From NCBI GenBank assembly GCA_039714555.1, contig JBDLJB010000006.1:73346-137345 (forward strand): 64,000 bases of DNA, given 5' to 3'. Numbering within the stretch: the stretch's first letter is position 1; every line of letters starts with the position of its first letter. This DNA is from Namhaeicola sp039714555 (lineage in GTDB: Bacteria; Bacteroidota; Bacteroidia; Flavobacteriales; Flavobacteriaceae). Both the position numbers and the translations under genes were made by a program. Below the pieces are notes generated by a model. That model did not search any database. It saw only the letters and a list, made by a program, of their open reading frames with translations, and was not told where the DNA came from. Shown in pieces: positions 34,788-44,446 of the stretch.

Positions 34788-35234
34788 ATGAAATCTAAGC
34801 AAATTTTAGGAAAGGAAAAAATGACAAAAAAATTGTATAAATTAAATAATCAATCATCAGAGTGGTTGGCAGATTTAGAATTTATGCAAGATGAACAAAA
34901 ATTCTTAGAACATTTGTTGAGTTCACATTTTTTAGATTTAAGTACAGAAAAATATTATGATGCTGCCAAAAAATTAATAAGCAAATTAAAAGATGTTGAG
35001 ACCATGGGAAATTCAATTTATGAAACCCTTCAAATTCACAACAAACATTTGGCTACTTTAATTGAGAGTTTACAATTAAAAGGTAAAAAAGAATTTAAAA
35101 AAGAACACAAACAAATTGAGAAAGATTTTGAAACCTACGTGTTAAAATTCAAATATGTTAAAAAGAAAATCTTCGGAATTATAAAAGATATTATGAAAAT
35201 TCAAAAACAAAAATTACTTATAAAAGAGCTTTAA
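34788..35234 (+). CDS. All-helical protein of unknown function, paired with hsp20
   Basis: This 148-residue protein is predicted almost entirely helical and charged (LYKLNNQSSEWLADLEFMQDE near the start, then DAAKKLISKLKDVETMGNS, KEFKKEHKQIEKDFETYV). The start could be the second methionine (34821, MTKKLYKL). I do not recognise the family; coiled-coil structure is the only supportable statement. It lies 52 bases after hsp20 beyond a terminator-like hairpin and has no boxes of its own, so it may be expressed by read-through from the hsp20 promoter. Confidence 0.6.
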   Translation: MKSKQILGKEKMTKKLYKLNNQSSEWLADLEFMQDEQKFLEHLLSSHFLDLSTEKYYDAAKKLISKLKDVETMGNSIYETLQIHNKHLATLIESLQLKGKKEFKKEHKQIEKDFETYVLKFKYVKKKIFGIIKDIMKIQKQKLLIKEL

Positions 35235-35275
35235 AGCAGAAAAGAAAAAGAAAAGTTTTCCCCTCATATTAATAT

Positions 35276-35326
35276 GGTAAACGTTTGTTTGATAATAAAA
35301 TTTTAAACAAATGTTTACCAATTTTT
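35276..35326. terminator. Bidirectional terminator between convergent genes
   Basis: GGTAAACGTTTGTTT (35276-35290) pairs with AAACAAATGTTTACC (35305-35319), 15 bp with one G-U pair, across a 14-base loop, followed by AATTTTTA. It lies between the plus-strand helical-protein gene and the minus-strand GH13 gene and can serve both. Confidence 0.75.
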
Positions 35327-35327
35327 A

Positions 35328-37199
35328 TTAATGCAATTTTAAAATTAATGATTCTAAAGGCTCTAGTTTTATTTTCATTTGGCCTATTCCATTCTCAACA
35401 TCTAATACAGTAGTTAATTGACCGTATAGTTGATCGGTAAGTTGATATTTCTCATTTTTAAGATTCCAGGCAGTAATTATTGATTCAGGTAATTTTAAAT
35501 CAAATTCATAGCTTTTATCAGTATCAAAATTTGAAATAATGATCAATTTTTCATCTTCTGACCAACGCACAAATGAAAAAACACGATGATTGTAATTCTC
35601 TGTATGATCTCGATTATAATAATGGATCTCTCTATAATCTCCCATAAGCGCACTACTGTTAATAGTAAAATTTAATAAACGCTTATAAAAATTACGAAGC
35701 TCTTTTTCATCTTCTGACAATTGCCCACCATCAAATTTTTTATGATTCATCCATCGTTGATGATGAGGTACACCAATATAATCAAATATTGATGTTCGGG
35801 TAGGTGAACCAAAACCTGCATTTTCAGCTCCTGATTCACCAACTTCTTGCCCGAAATAGATCATTGTTGGAGAAGTGCTTATAGTGGTAGAAACTACCAT
35901 TGAGGGTTTACCATTTTCTGCAAAACCGGCAAAATCCGGACTGGCAAGACGTTGCTCATCATGATTTTCTAAAAAATGAAGCATTTGGTGCTCAATATCT
36001 GCAAGTTCTTCTTGTACTTTCGGAATATGATCTGTCCAACCATAACCTTTTACAATATGTTTGATAGAATCATAAAATGCTACTTTGTCATAGAGGTAAT
36101 CCATTTTTCCAAGATAAATATACGGACGATATAACGCAGGATTATAAACTTCAGCCAAAAGAAAAGCTTCAGGATTTTTCATTTTAATGGAAGAGTTCAT
36201 ATAACTCCAAAATTCTACCGGTACCATTTCTGCCATATCATATCTAAAACCATCAACTCCTTTATCTATCCAGAACAAAGTAATATCTTTAAATTTTTTC
36301 CATGAATCAGGTACATCTTTTCCTTCCCAAAAAGCATAATGCTCCTTATAATTTTTGTTTTCAAACTCTTTAGGAATTTCTTCAAAATCTTTAGAGCCAT
36401 CTGGTTTAATCCCATAATTTATTTTTACAGTTTCATACCAATCATTAGAATCAGGTTGAGCTAAACGTGAACCATTTCCAGTCCATTTCGCAGGATTTTC
36501 TTCAAATTTACCATCAACTAAAACATTATTTTCACCACCTAATGGCTTGTATCCATTTTTCCAATTGGGGGCTTTAAAGCTTTCACCTATGACATAATAA
36601 AAATTATTATTCTTATCATATTCAACATTTTTATTATCATTAGTACCAAAATCATTTACACCTTCCGGATTATTTGTACTTTCATATTTTCGAGCAATAT
36701 GATTAGGAACGATATCAATAATCACTTTTAAATTGTTTTTATGAGATCGTTGAATTAGATCTTCAAATTCTTCCATACGTTTGGCTGCATCTACCGCCAG
36801 GTCAGGATCAACATTGTAATAATCTTTAACTGCATAAGGCGAACCCGCTCGACCTTTTACCACATCAGGATCATCATTTGATATTCCGTAAGCAGTATAA
36901 TCTGTTACCATAGCATGATGCAAAACACCTGTGTACCAAATATGAGTTACACCGAGATTTTTGATTTCCTGTAACGCTTTATCAGTAAAATCATTAAATT
37001 TTCCTACACCATTTTCTTCAATAGTTCCCCATGGTTTATTGGTAGTATTTTCATTACCAAACAATCTGGTAAAAACCTGATACACTACTTTTTTATGATC
37101 ATTTTCCTGTTTTTGCACCATGGGTTCTTCACTTTTTTTTGTACAACTCGAAAATACTATAATAATTCCTATTAAAATACTGTAAATATTTATTTTCAT
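35328..37199 (-). CDS. GH13 alpha-amylase-family lipoprotein
   Basis: This 623-residue alpha-glucan-cleaving enzyme has a lipoprotein signal (IGIIIVFSSCTKKSEEP; Cys about residue 19). The GH13 catalytic barrel carries region I VIIDIVPNHIA, nucleophile region GFRYDMAEM (Asp near residue 320), acid/base region LLAEVYNP (Glu near 348) and FLENHDEQR (Asp near 413), all intact. A small beta C-terminal domain ends the protein. Location on the outer or periplasmic face is inferred. It is the last gene of the leftward alpha-glucan operon, 1 base after the next GH13 gene. Confidence 0.92.
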   Translation of the reverse strand: MKINIYSILIGIIIVFSSCTKKSEEPMVQKQENDHKKVVYQVFTRLFGNENTTNKPWGTIEENGVGKFNDFTDKALQEIKNLGVTHIWYTGVLHHAMVTDYTAYGISNDDPDVVKGRAGSPYAVKDYYNVDPDLAVDAAKRMEEFEDLIQRSHKNNLKVIIDIVPNHIARKYESTNNPEGVNDFGTNDNKNVEYDKNNNFYYVIGESFKAPNWKNGYKPLGGENNVLVDGKFEENPAKWTGNGSRLAQPDSNDWYETVKINYGIKPDGSKDFEEIPKEFENKNYKEHYAFWEGKDVPDSWKKFKDITLFWIDKGVDGFRYDMAEMVPVEFWSYMNSSIKMKNPEAFLLAEVYNPALYRPYIYLGKMDYLYDKVAFYDSIKHIVKGYGWTDHIPKVQEELADIEHQMLHFLENHDEQRLASPDFAGFAENGKPSMVVSTTISTSPTMIYFGQEVGESGAENAGFGSPTRTSIFDYIGVPHHQRWMNHKKFDGGQLSEDEKELRNFYKRLLNFTINSSALMGDYREIHYYNRDHTENYNHRVFSFVRWSEDEKLIIISNFDTDKSYEFDLKLPESIITAWNLKNEKYQLTDQLYGQLTTVLDVENGIGQMKIKLEPLESLILKLH

Positions 37200-37200
37200 T

Positions 37201-38859
37201 TTACTTTTTCTTTTGTTCTAATAAAACAATATTGAAATTTGTTTTTAATTTAACTTTACCTTTTTTCACTTTCACTTTTTTACCGGAATAGGTATCGATC
37301 AAAATAGTTTTGTTATTGAAAATAGAAGAAACATTAATAACTTTTTTCCTTTTAGGAAGATCTATACCAACAACAACTTTATCATTATAATTACCTTTTG
37401 TATATGTTCTGCTAAAAATATATGGTGATTTAGATATCATTTTGTGAATTCCAGCACCTATAGAAGGGTGATCGTTTCTGAATTGCCCAATTTTTTGCCA
37501 GTGTAATAATATTTCTTTAGTGTCATTATTGGTTTCAATCTCGTTCCAGTTCATAAATGAACGCAAAGTTGCATCACCAACCGTGCCTTTAACATTTAAA
37601 GTTCTGGCAGATTCATCACCGTAATATATTTGTGCAGAACCTTGAGATAACAATAGTTTAAGGGCAGATTCATAACTTTTTTCTCTTTGTTTATCAAAAG
37701 GAGCTCCATCATCATGAGAACTTAAATAATTTAAAATTCCAAAATCATCCATTTTATCTTTTAGCTTATCATTATATTTTGAAAAGATAAATTCATAGTC
37801 TTTTTGTGCGTCATATTTAAATTCAAAATTGATCAAACTATTAAAGCCATTTTTAAAATAATCTACTTTTTTATCACCAAAATCATAGATTTTACCTGAG
37901 CTTATCCCATAACCATAAACCTCTCCAACAAGGAAAAAGGCATTATCATCTAATCTTTTTGTAGGGTTATTCTGTTTCCAAACAGCAAAAGCATAATCAC
38001 ATTCAGTTTTAAAATCTGCCCAAACAAATTCTTCAATATGTTTAACGGTATCTGCTCTATATCCGTCAATTCCAAATTCTGTTATATAATCTGTTAGCCA
38101 TTTTATTATATAATAATAAGGTGTTTTAGGATAACCTGTTCGTTTAAAGAAGTCATCCAATTCCTTCATTTCCTGGTCATATCTTCCTTCAGATTTCCAT
38201 TTTTCAGCCAATTGTGCAGGAATTTCAACTTCTTTAAGACTTTCAGTTTTAATATCAGGTAGATTTTCTACCAAAGTACATGAGATAAAGGTTTCATAAG
38301 ATCTGTAGGTACATTTGGGTTCTGTTCTTACCCAATCTTCAGGCCAAACAGGATCTTGTTCAGTTACCGGACCGGTATGATTAATAACACCATCCAATAA
38401 AATTCTAATACCGTTTTGATGTGCTACTTCAACCAAATTTGCCAAATCTTGGGTTGAACCAAAATTAGGATCTAAGGCAGTCCAGTCTTTAGCCCAATAC
38501 CCATGAAAACCATAAGTATTACCTGTTCCTTCATCAACACTTTCGTGAATTTGTTCTACAACAGGTGTTATCCAAATGGCGTTAACACCTAATTTTTGAA
38601 AATATCCTTCTTTAATTTTTTTTGTGACACCTTTAATATCACCACCTTCAAAACCTCTTAGTGTTCCTGTATTTTTTGTACGGTCAAAATTTGTATCGTT
38701 ATGATTATCTCCGTTGTTAAAACGATCTGTTAGAAGAAAATAAACAGTAGCATTATCCCAAATAAATGGAGTTTTTTGTAATTGTGCATTTATTGTAAGA
38801 ATTGATAATTTGAGATAAATAATAATTGCAAAAAAAGTTAATAGATTTTTAAATTTCAT
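37201..38859 (-). CDS. GH13 alpha-amylase-family enzyme (secreted or periplasmic)
   Basis: This 552-residue enzyme has a signal peptide (LLTFFAIIIYLKLSILTINA). Its GH13 motifs are all present: ILLDGVINHTG, nucleophile GIDGYRADTVKH (Asp near 270), acid/base FFLVGEVYGYG (Glu near 312) and LSSHDDGAPF (Asp near 382). Between regions I and II is an insertion with a CTYRSYETFISCTLVEN stretch containing two cysteines. The product specificity (maltogenic amylase or other) cannot be read. It overlaps in direction with its neighbours, 1 and 4 bases apart, so it is translationally linked in the operon. Confidence 0.9.
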   Translation of the reverse strand: MKFKNLLTFFAIIIYLKLSILTINAQLQKTPFIWDNATVYFLLTDRFNNGDNHNDTNFDRTKNTGTLRGFEGGDIKGVTKKIKEGYFQKLGVNAIWITPVVEQIHESVDEGTGNTYGFHGYWAKDWTALDPNFGSTQDLANLVEVAHQNGIRILLDGVINHTGPVTEQDPVWPEDWVRTEPKCTYRSYETFISCTLVENLPDIKTESLKEVEIPAQLAEKWKSEGRYDQEMKELDDFFKRTGYPKTPYYYIIKWLTDYITEFGIDGYRADTVKHIEEFVWADFKTECDYAFAVWKQNNPTKRLDDNAFFLVGEVYGYGISSGKIYDFGDKKVDYFKNGFNSLINFEFKYDAQKDYEFIFSKYNDKLKDKMDDFGILNYLSSHDDGAPFDKQREKSYESALKLLLSQGSAQIYYGDESARTLNVKGTVGDATLRSFMNWNEIETNNDTKEILLHWQKIGQFRNDHPSIGAGIHKMISKSPYIFSRTYTKGNYNDKVVVGIDLPKRKKVINVSSIFNNKTILIDTYSGKKVKVKKGKVKLKTNFNIVLLEQKKK

Positions 38860-38863
38860 TTTT

Positions 38864-41257
38864 TTATAATTTAACAGTTACTATAACAGGTTTATTTTTT
38901 AACCATTTGATTGGGATTATAAGTGACTTATTATTCTTATCCCAATGGTATTTTACAGGTTTATTATCAACCAAAACTTTTTTAAAGTTATTGTCAATTC
39001 TATGTATGATCAGATCTACATCTTTGTTAAAGGATTTATAATTACTCCCAACATTTGATTTGAAAGTAAAATTTAACATTCTGTTTGAAATTTTACTTTC
39101 AAATTTTAGAAGTTCATATTGTTTCTTTTTATAAGAATTTGGTGTTTTACCATCATCGTTGTATAATTCTCCAAAACTATCTTTAGTATTATACTTATCA
39201 TAATAATAATGTAGTTCGAACTTTTTAGTAGTGTATAAGTCGGCACTTTGGATAGGTTTTATCATTGGAATAATTGCACCAGATCTAACAAAAACAGGGA
39301 TATATTCTTGATGAATAGAAATTGTTTGTGTTGAACCACCTTTAAATTTTTCTTCAGTATAAAAATCTATCCAGTTATCATTTTTTGGGAAGTAAATTTT
39401 TTGATGTTTTGTTCCTGATTTAAGTATAGGAGATATGAGAAAATCACTTCCCCACAAATAAGTATTTGAAACTTCAAAAAGAGCTTTATTTTTAGGTTCA
39501 GCAAAAAATAATGGTCGCATAAAAGGCATACCGGTTTGATTATTATTATGAGCTAGTGTATAATTATAAGGCAATAAACTGTAGCGGAGTTCAATAGCTT
39601 TTTTTGCAATAGCTAATGTTTTTGAATCGTGAAAAACTGGTTCTGACGGTATATGTTCTTGCGCATGAGGTCGAAAAACAGGTTGAAAAACACCATATTG
39701 TAACCATCTAATATACAATTCAGGATCAAATTTATCACCACCGGCAAATCCGCCAAGGTCAGAATGCATATAAGACATTCCTTGCATACTCATTTGTAAT
39801 GCAATTTCGGGTTGTGCCTGAAAACCACCCCAACTTCGGTTAACATCTCCTGACCACGGAATCATACCAAATTGTTGAGAACCTGAATATCCGGCACGCA
39901 TTAAAATAAACGGGCGTTGATCAGGAAAGTCTTTTTGATATCCTTTATAGATCAATTCAGCCCAATTATGACCATAGATATTATGTACTTCATCAGCAGT
40001 TCCTGTTTCATGGATAAGATCGGAAGGATGAACTTCAGGTTCTCCCAGATCTCCCCACCATCCGGAAATTCCCATTTTGATATATTTTTTATAAATACTC
40101 CAAAACCAATTCTTTGCTTTAGGATTGTAAATATCAACAATTCCGGTATTCCCAAAATAAAAATCATAAGAATAGGGTTCACCATTACTATTTTTTCCTA
40201 AAAAATTATTTTTTGAGGCTTCATCCCAAAGTTTAGAAGTTGTTAGAATAAAAGGCTCGGTTACCAAAATAGTTTTTACACCAAGATCCTTAAAATCGTT
40301 GATCATTTTCTTAGGAGTGGGAAATGAGTCTTTTAAAAATTCTAAATTTCCCATATGACCTTTAATATCTGCTCCAAACCAATAAATATCAATGATAACG
40401 GCATCTAAAGGAATTCCAAGGTCAATAAACTTTTGAACAGTTTCACGGGTTTCTTTTTCGGAATGGTAACCAAATCTACTAGAGAAATTACCAAATGTCC
40501 AACGAGGTGGTAGAGGTTGTTTACCGGTTAATTCAGTATACTGAAACATTAGATCTTCCCATTTATCACCTGCAATAACCTGATAGGTTTTTCTGCCCCC
40601 AATGGTTTCATAGCTCAAAGTATTGTTCTTTTTACTATCGAGATCTAAAAAACCAATTGGAGCATTGTCAAAATGTACAGCATAAATATTTGATGACATT
40701 ACCAGAGGCATAGTAAAATTCATCAATTCAGAATGAGTTTCATAACCGTAATGGGCTTTATTGTATAATTGTAATCGATTCCCACGACGATTCATACCTA
40801 AAACTCTGGCACCACCACCGTAAAGTACTTCGTTTGATGAGATATTAAAATCAATTATTTCGGTACTATCAGTTTTTACATAACCATTCTTTTCAGATAA
40901 AAGAAGTTTGTTTTTGTAATAATAGCTAATTTGAAAAGGTTTTTTTTGAATAATAACTTTAATGCCTTTTGTATTGTAAATCAAAGTATTATCATTTACT
41001 TCGGGTTTTAAAAGCAGTTTTTTAGGTTCTAAAACTACAGCATGCGATTTGATTAAAATACTATCACCTATTGGAATAAAAGTTGTTTCTACTATATTTT
41101 CATTATAAAGTTTTAAAATATATTTGCCGTCATTAGTATTTACTTCAATTTGTGAATTACTTTCTTTAAATCCTTTAAAAGTTCTTTGACTATTTTGTGC
41201 TAAAAGGAATGTGTTTGAAAGTAATAAGAATACTATTAAAATTTTTATTTTCCTCAT
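38864..41257 (-). CDS. GH31 alpha-glucosidase
   Basis: This 797-residue exo-alpha-glucosidase trims the non-reducing ends of oligosaccharides. It has a signal peptide (KILIVFLLLSNTFLLAQ). The GH31 nucleophile lies in ISGWWGDLGEPEV (Asp near 401) and the acid/base in IPWSGDVNRSWGGF (Asp near 470), with IIDIYWFGADIKGHMG and RPHAQEHIPSEP also typical. Beta domains lie before and after the barrel. It sits in the leftward operon, with 4 bases to the following GH13 gene, and probably acts in the periplasm on maltodextrins brought in by SusCD. Confidence 0.93.
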   Translation of the reverse strand: MRKIKILIVFLLLSNTFLLAQNSQRTFKGFKESNSQIEVNTNDGKYILKLYNENIVETTFIPIGDSILIKSHAVVLEPKKLLLKPEVNDNTLIYNTKGIKVIIQKKPFQISYYYKNKLLLSEKNGYVKTDSTEIIDFNISSNEVLYGGGARVLGMNRRGNRLQLYNKAHYGYETHSELMNFTMPLVMSSNIYAVHFDNAPIGFLDLDSKKNNTLSYETIGGRKTYQVIAGDKWEDLMFQYTELTGKQPLPPRWTFGNFSSRFGYHSEKETRETVQKFIDLGIPLDAVIIDIYWFGADIKGHMGNLEFLKDSFPTPKKMINDFKDLGVKTILVTEPFILTTSKLWDEASKNNFLGKNSNGEPYSYDFYFGNTGIVDIYNPKAKNWFWSIYKKYIKMGISGWWGDLGEPEVHPSDLIHETGTADEVHNIYGHNWAELIYKGYQKDFPDQRPFILMRAGYSGSQQFGMIPWSGDVNRSWGGFQAQPEIALQMSMQGMSYMHSDLGGFAGGDKFDPELYIRWLQYGVFQPVFRPHAQEHIPSEPVFHDSKTLAIAKKAIELRYSLLPYNYTLAHNNNQTGMPFMRPLFFAEPKNKALFEVSNTYLWGSDFLISPILKSGTKHQKIYFPKNDNWIDFYTEEKFKGGSTQTISIHQEYIPVFVRSGAIIPMIKPIQSADLYTTKKFELHYYYDKYNTKDSFGELYNDDGKTPNSYKKKQYELLKFESKISNRMLNFTFKSNVGSNYKSFNKDVDLIIHRIDNNFKKVLVDNKPVKYHWDKNNKSLIIPIKWLKNKPVIVTVKL

Positions 41258-41320
41258 TTTATGATCTTTTTAACCACTAGTTAGATTTAGACTTTTCAGT
41301 AAGATTGTTAAGTACTTTTA

Positions 41321-42469
41321 TTATTCGAACAGCCATAAAATTGCTTCTTTAAAATTATCTCTCCAAAGCTTTTCATTATGCATTCCATCTGGCACTATTT
41401 TAGAAAATAAATGATTGTTTTTAAATCCATTATTCTTCAATAGATCAATTACAGTGTTCATATCTTTTGCAGTTTGGTTGATTTCACTAAGAATAACATT
41501 ATTTCCTTCTTTACCTCCAGCTAAAAAGAAAACCTTTGAATTTTGTAGATTACCATTTGTTTTAGCATAATCAAAACTTTCGTATGAAAACCAAAAAGAA
41601 GGTGAAAACACCCCTACTTTTCCAAAGATTTCAGAATATTTCAACCCTGCATAATAAGAGATCAATCCCCCCATTGAACTACCAATAATTGCAGTATTTT
41701 CTTTATTAGATAAGGTTCGGTAATTTTTATCTATATGAGGCTTTAGATTTTTTGTAATAAATTCAACATACGCATCACCTTCACCACCACCATATTTATT
41801 ATTTTTCCAGGGAGAATATTCATCCATTCTTTTTTCTCCTCCATTATCAATTCCTATTACAATAAACCCATTTCCATTTTCATTAAATATTTCATTCAAG
41901 GATTCATCTACTTCCCATTCTCCTGCATATGATGTTTCAATATCAAATAAATTTTGACCATCATGCATATATATTACCGGATATGACTTTTTTGAACTAT
42001 CATATTTTGGTGGTAGATAGATCCATATTTTTCTTCTTCTATCTAATTGTGGGATATAAAAATCTTCAGATAATATAAAAACATTTTTAGCAGCAGTTGA
42101 TTTTTTTGAAGAGGTCTCTATCCAGTTAGAAATACTAATTTTTATGGTGTCTTTTTTACTACTATAAGTGTAAGTTCTATTATCTATATTAGTTCCTTCA
42201 TTATCAGCTTCTACAGTTTCCCAAGAACCTTTAGTGAATTTAAAATTTATTGTATTAATTTGTTTTGGTAATGTGATGGAGTAGGTGTTTTTATTTTGAT
42301 AAAGTTTATATTTTACTTGCCCACCTGTCCATCCTTCAAAATCACCCGATATATAAATTGAAGTATTTTTTGGCGTATTTTCAGGAAGGTTATTTATCAC
42401 AAATGTTACTTGCGCATAAAAAGTTGAAGTAATTAAAAGGAAAAAAATAAAAAAATATCTAATTTTCAT
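41321..42469 (-). CDS. Esterase (PF00756-like) with N-terminal starch-binding-like domain
   Basis: This exported 382-residue protein (signal YFFIFFLLITSTFYAQ) has two parts. Residues about 22-118 resemble a CBM20/CBM48-type beta sandwich: NTSIYISGDFEGWTGG, then NFKFTKGSWETVEADNEGTNIDNRTY. The rest is an esterase-D-like alpha/beta hydrolase with HDGQNLFD, nucleophile elbow IIGSSMGGLI (Ser near 261) and C-terminal DGMHNEKLW (His). This sugar-binding front plus a hydrolase suggests removal of an ester group from an alpha-glucan or related sugar; that is inference. It is embedded in the alpha-glucan operon between GH13 and GH31 genes. Confidence 0.85.
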   Translation of the reverse strand: MKIRYFFIFFLLITSTFYAQVTFVINNLPENTPKNTSIYISGDFEGWTGGQVKYKLYQNKNTYSITLPKQINTINFKFTKGSWETVEADNEGTNIDNRTYTYSSKKDTIKISISNWIETSSKKSTAAKNVFILSEDFYIPQLDRRRKIWIYLPPKYDSSKKSYPVIYMHDGQNLFDIETSYAGEWEVDESLNEIFNENGNGFIVIGIDNGGEKRMDEYSPWKNNKYGGGEGDAYVEFITKNLKPHIDKNYRTLSNKENTAIIGSSMGGLISYYAGLKYSEIFGKVGVFSPSFWFSYESFDYAKTNGNLQNSKVFFLAGGKEGNNVILSEINQTAKDMNTVIDLLKNNGFKNNHLFSKIVPDGMHNEKLWRDNFKEAILWLFE

Positions 42470-42473
42470 TTTA

Positions 42474-44339
42474 CTATTTAAGTTTAGTAGTAAGAATAAT
42501 AATACCTTTTGAATTAAATTTCATTTGATCATTCCAAATAAATACTTCATCAGAAATAACATTTTTTAATTTTTTGCCATTTATGCCAATTTCTTCAAAT
42601 CTATCCAGATCTAAAATCATTGGGGAATCATTTTTATTAATGATCATTACAACAACCTCACTTTTTATAGTTCTAAAAAGCACATAAATACCATCTTTGG
42701 GAGAAAAATGTATGGTTTTTCCTTTATGAATGGCTTCACTTGTTTTACGATAATTAAGGATCTTTTGTAAAAAGGATTTCATTTCTTTTTGATCTTTAGT
42801 TAATCCTTTTCCTGTAAAACCATTAATTTTATCACCTTTCCAACCTCCCGGAAAATCGGTTCGTATTAAACCATGGTCTCCAGGTTTGGCACTATTTTCC
42901 AATAAAATTTCAGTTCCGTAATATATTTGTGGAATTCGAGGCAGAGTAAGCATATAGCCTAAAGCCATTTGCGTTAGAACAACATTTTCTTTAAATTCAG
43001 TATAAACTCTATTTTTATCGTGATTGTCAAGAAATATCATTATATCTTTAGGTGTAGTATAAGCAAAATCATTAGCCAAACCTTCATACATTTTCACCAA
43101 TCCGGTTCCCCATGATTCTTCTTCATTTAAGCCATCAACAATTGCTTTTTGCATTGGAAAATCCATCGATGATCTTAAATTTGACTGATAACCATCCTTA
43201 TTATTTGAACCTTGTTGCCAATAACCTACCAACAGCGGATTATAACTCCATTCTTCGCCAACAATGCTAAAATCAGGATATTCGTTCATAATAGCGCCGG
43301 CCCATTGTGACATAAAATCTTTATCAGGATAAGGATAAGTATCTTGCCTTATTCCTTGTAATCCTAAAGTTTCAACCCACCAAATGCTATTTTGAATAAT
43401 GTATTTGGCCATAAATGGATTTTCTTGATTAAGATCTGGCATAGCACTAACAAACCAGCCTTTTGACATTAATTTTTTATCTTTTTGAGAAGCGTATAGG
43501 TCTTGATTGGTAGTTCTTCGGTGATTTGTAACTGTTAAGTTATCTTTTAATTCTTCCTGAAAGTTTATCCAATCATCAAAAGGAAGATCTTTCATCCACC
43601 AATGCTCACTTCCACAGTGGTTTGCAACTTGATCCATGATTAATTTTATTCCTTTTTCTCTTGCAATTTCACTTAAACTAATATATTCTTCCATGGTTCC
43701 AAATCTAGGATCAACTTGATAAAAATCGGTCATGGCATAACCATGATATGAACTTTGAGGCATATCATTGGTTAACACAGGTGTTGGCCATATAGCTGTA
43801 AACCCCATTTCATGAATATAATCAAGGTGTTTTGTAATTCCCTCAATATCACCACCATGCCTTGCATAATCATGTTTTCTATCGATTGTTTTTTCTTTCA
43901 TTCCTGAATTGATATCATTTTCAGGATTTGCATTTGCAAAACGATCGGGTGTAATTAAATAAATTACGTCCGAACTATCAAAACCTTTTCTTTTTGTAGA
44001 ATTCTCTTCACGTTGTTTTAGTTCGTAGGTATAACTTAATTTTTTAGAATTACCATTTTTAAAGTTGATTTCAAATTTTTTAGCGTTAGCAACTTTTGAC
44101 AGATCGAGATTTAAAAAAATATAATTCGGATTATCACTTTTTGAAATACTATCTAAAATAACATTTTTGTCTGAGATTTCAGGTTCAGTATGCTCAATGT
44201 TCTTACCATAAACCATTAGTTGAAGTTTGGTATTTTTCATACCAACCCACCAATACGGAGGTTCTACTTTTTGGATTTCTTGAGCATTTATCATTAATAT
44301 ATTAAAAATTAAAAAAAGTAAAAAAATTGTTTTTTTCAT
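42474..44339 (-). CDS. Cyclomaltodextrinase-like GH13 enzyme
   Basis: This 621-residue enzyme has a signal peptide (IFLLFLIFNILMINAQ). An N-terminal immunoglobulin-like domain (about 22-115, KVEPPYWWVGMKNTKLQLMVYG) resembles the cyclomaltodextrinase N domain. The GH13 barrel follows with the motifs DQVANHCG, GLQGIRQDTYPY (Asp near 335), SIVGEEWSY (Glu near 362) and FLDNHDKNR (Asp near 440), then a C-terminal beta domain. Family members open cyclic or short maltodextrins (neopullulanase/SusA-like). It lies 107 bases after the GH65 gene, the largest gap in the leftward operon, and 4 bases before the esterase. Confidence 0.9.
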   Translation of the reverse strand: MKKTIFLLFLIFNILMINAQEIQKVEPPYWWVGMKNTKLQLMVYGKNIEHTEPEISDKNVILDSISKSDNPNYIFLNLDLSKVANAKKFEINFKNGNSKKLSYTYELKQREENSTKRKGFDSSDVIYLITPDRFANANPENDINSGMKEKTIDRKHDYARHGGDIEGITKHLDYIHEMGFTAIWPTPVLTNDMPQSSYHGYAMTDFYQVDPRFGTMEEYISLSEIAREKGIKLIMDQVANHCGSEHWWMKDLPFDDWINFQEELKDNLTVTNHRRTTNQDLYASQKDKKLMSKGWFVSAMPDLNQENPFMAKYIIQNSIWWVETLGLQGIRQDTYPYPDKDFMSQWAGAIMNEYPDFSIVGEEWSYNPLLVGYWQQGSNNKDGYQSNLRSSMDFPMQKAIVDGLNEEESWGTGLVKMYEGLANDFAYTTPKDIMIFLDNHDKNRVYTEFKENVVLTQMALGYMLTLPRIPQIYYGTEILLENSAKPGDHGLIRTDFPGGWKGDKINGFTGKGLTKDQKEMKSFLQKILNYRKTSEAIHKGKTIHFSPKDGIYVLFRTIKSEVVVMIINKNDSPMILDLDRFEEIGINGKKLKNVISDEVFIWNDQMKFNSKGIIILTTKLK

Positions 44340-44446
44340 CTTTGAATTGGTTATGATTTTAATTTCTTATTCCCTCTCAACCATCTGGTAAAATAACAAA
44401 GACTTATATTTTAATTTTATAAATCTTGAGTCTCAAGTTTTTTAAT

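Noticed and set aside
44425..44437. CTTGAG-T-CTCAAG hairpin between the GH65 and cyclomaltodextrinase genes
   Set aside because: The six-base arms with a one-base centre are too short for a convincing terminator, and the downstream T-run on the minus strand is broken; an attenuator or operator remains possible but unsupported.
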